Below the pieces are notes generated by a model. That model had not been told where the DNA came from, did no database searches, and saw nothing but the letters and a program-made list of their open reading frames with translations. Below, piece by piece: positions 63,900 through 64,000 of a stretch of DNA of 64,000 nt. A program made the position numbers and the translations under genes. The number at the start of each line of letters is the position of its first letter. Position 1 is the first letter of the stretch. The stretch comes from Stictocephala bisonia (taxonomy: Eukaryota > Arthropoda > Insecta > Hemiptera > Membracidae), in assembly GCA_035578905.1 (NCBI GenBank), contig JAQJVL010002649.1, positions 1-64,000 on the forward strand, given 5' to 3'.

Positions 63900-64000
63900 C
63901 GCACAACCCCATACAAGTACAGTGCTATAGACCAACCATACATGTACAGTGGTATTAATCTCATATACATGCTACTGACCCACCCACACAACCATACACG
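63900..64000. repeat. MS36 minisatellite, runs off the window
   Basis: CCCATACAAGTACAGTGCTA, ACCATACATGTACAGTGGTA and CTGACCCACCCACACAACCA continue to the window edge in the same orientation as at 60-61 kb, including the CATATACATGCTACTGACCC variant phrase. The mariner palindrome and MULE relic are therefore bracketed by MS36 on both sides. Confidence 0.85.

Overview
The window looks like AT-rich nuclear DNA of an arthropod, most likely an insect. The reasons are arthropod-type (TTAGG)n tracts, decayed mariner, MULE, Jockey-like and other LINE sequences, tRNA- and 5S-like SINEs, and long gene-free stretches with no operon-like gene packing. The order cannot be fixed from sequence alone. I found no complete host protein gene. 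Almost everything I can support is transposable-element or satellite sequence, and most long open frames are by-products of tandem repeats whose period is divisible by three.

Layout, 0-15 kb: a 60-bp satellite with a 16-monomer higher-order repeat (682-2958); a 141-bp-arm inverted repeat around a tRNA-like SINE (4201-4734); a foldback element (7182-8175); a 36-bp minisatellite joined to a 189-bp satellite (8819-10391); a TA microsatellite; and a 103-bp triplication (14126-14404). 15-25 kb: a complete-looking LINE with an intact 976-codon endonuclease/reverse transcriptase ORF (about 18390-21970), a 5S-like SINE relative, and short tandem arrays. 25-39 kb: SINEs, decayed LINE reverse transcriptase pieces, a cluster of four copies of one unknown repeat including a long inverted pair (32.1-34.6 kb), and a diverged minisatellite.

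39-49 kb: an array of a 129-bp unit with long G-runs (39618-40660), a single unexpanded inverted copy of the same unit 1.8 kb away (42410-42645), a terminal-exon-like ORF with a possible SH3/Tudor-like fold (45874-46272), and two strong hairpins near 47.1-47.4 kb. 49-54 kb: a second LINE with an intact 982-codon ORF on the minus strand, next to a 5S-derived SINE and a solo-LTR-like segment. 59-64 kb: the 36-bp minisatellite again, interrupted by LINE fragments and a Jockey remnant, then a 765-bp palindromic mariner element and a degraded FLYWCH/MULE transposase gene.

A MITE family with terminal motif TTCCGTTAATTCACTACC and an internal TTAGG-like tract occurs eight times across the window, in both orientations. 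The elements do not form one pathway. The common themes are TE insertion, satellites grown from TE-internal sequence, and inverted duplications that could be transcribed into hairpin RNA. The two LINE ORFs are the only long frames that look recently functional.
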